A stretch of DNA of 64,000 nt from an uncultured Aquimarina sp. GTDB lineage: Bacteria > Bacteroidota > Bacteroidia > Flavobacteriales > Flavobacteriaceae. The stretch spans positions 49,611-113,610 of the forward strand of contig CANMKK010000016.1 of NCBI GenBank assembly GCA_947498455.1. Direction: 5' to 3'. Each line of letters starts with the position of its first letter. Positions within the stretch are counted from its first letter, which is position 1. A model generated the notes under the pieces. It ran no database searches. It saw nothing but the letters and a program-made list of their open reading frames with translations, and had not been told where the DNA came from. The position numbers were made by a program, and so were the translations under genes. This document shows, in pieces, positions 63,924 through 64,000 of the stretch.

Positions 63924-64000
63924 AACAATTGCTTCCGCAAGTATTGTACGAGGTTCAGTTACTATGGAGTTATAACTTTTTAATGTAATTGATACTTTTT
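63924..64000. repeat. 77-bp direct repeat, copy 2 (cut by window end)
   Basis: Second copy of 63709-63785. It reaches the last base, so the real repeat may be longer and further copies may follow. Confidence 0.95.

Larger units (their letters stand above)
63260..64000. other. Repeat-rich region at the right edge
   Basis: About 740 bases with no secure gene. It contains paired hairpins, a 42-bp-period array and a 77-bp direct repeat that runs into the window end, listed separately. Short frames here overlap the repeats on both strands. Confidence 0.6.

Overview
The window looks like the chromosome of a marine, gliding Bacteroidetes bacterium of the Flavobacteriaceae (Aquimarina-like is my inference). 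The evidence is the AT-rich sequence, secreted proteases ending in type IX secretion (T9SS) sorting domains, a GldF-GldG gliding transporter, a SusC/SusD pair, the near absence of Shine-Dalgarno sites, Bacteroidetes-type -7 boxes (TAnnTTTG), and a tmRNA whose tag reads GENNYALAA.

Layout. 1-2411 (minus) is the cut-off 5' part of a secreted metzincin protease. 2916-11183 (minus) is a three-gene operon: GH63-like lipoprotein, a kinase/M23/aminotransferase triple fusion, and a GH2 beta-galactosidase lipoprotein. A NagB-PIG-L fusion is divergent from it. 14331-24272 carries a TPR/AraC membrane regulator and two adjacent T9SS proteases, one metzincin and one subtilisin. These two share about 408 bp of upstream DNA, the signal peptide and the C-terminal domains, but not the catalytic domain. 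24466-25952 (minus) is a HipB/HipS/HipT three-part toxin-antitoxin operon behind three spaced operator palindromes; a divergent 2OG-Fe(II) oxygenase follows. Next come tmRNA (minus), a saccharopine/alanine dehydrogenase-like enzyme, pyrF, a metal-receptor protein and a SusCD pair. Core metabolism follows: purU, an icmF-type cobalamin mutase, an Lrp regulator and MscS.

Around mscS (45669-47305) lie three copies of a small-RNA-like unit. Each has two conserved boxes that can pair and ends in its own intrinsic terminator. I did not recognise this family, and it is one of the best candidates for something undescribed. 47848-56556 holds mixed metabolic and hypothetical genes around dnaN. 56798-62943 is a gldFG, SAM-hydrolase, phoH, purC block. 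The last 700 bp is a small membrane protein followed by tandem and direct repeats that run off the window edge.

Intergenic DNA is rich in structure. It contains two 8-bp-period arrays (59554-59625, and 61942-61997 directly against the purC start), a 42-bp-period array, at least three dispersed degenerate repeat families, and covarying hairpins. All function names come from motif reading without database searches.
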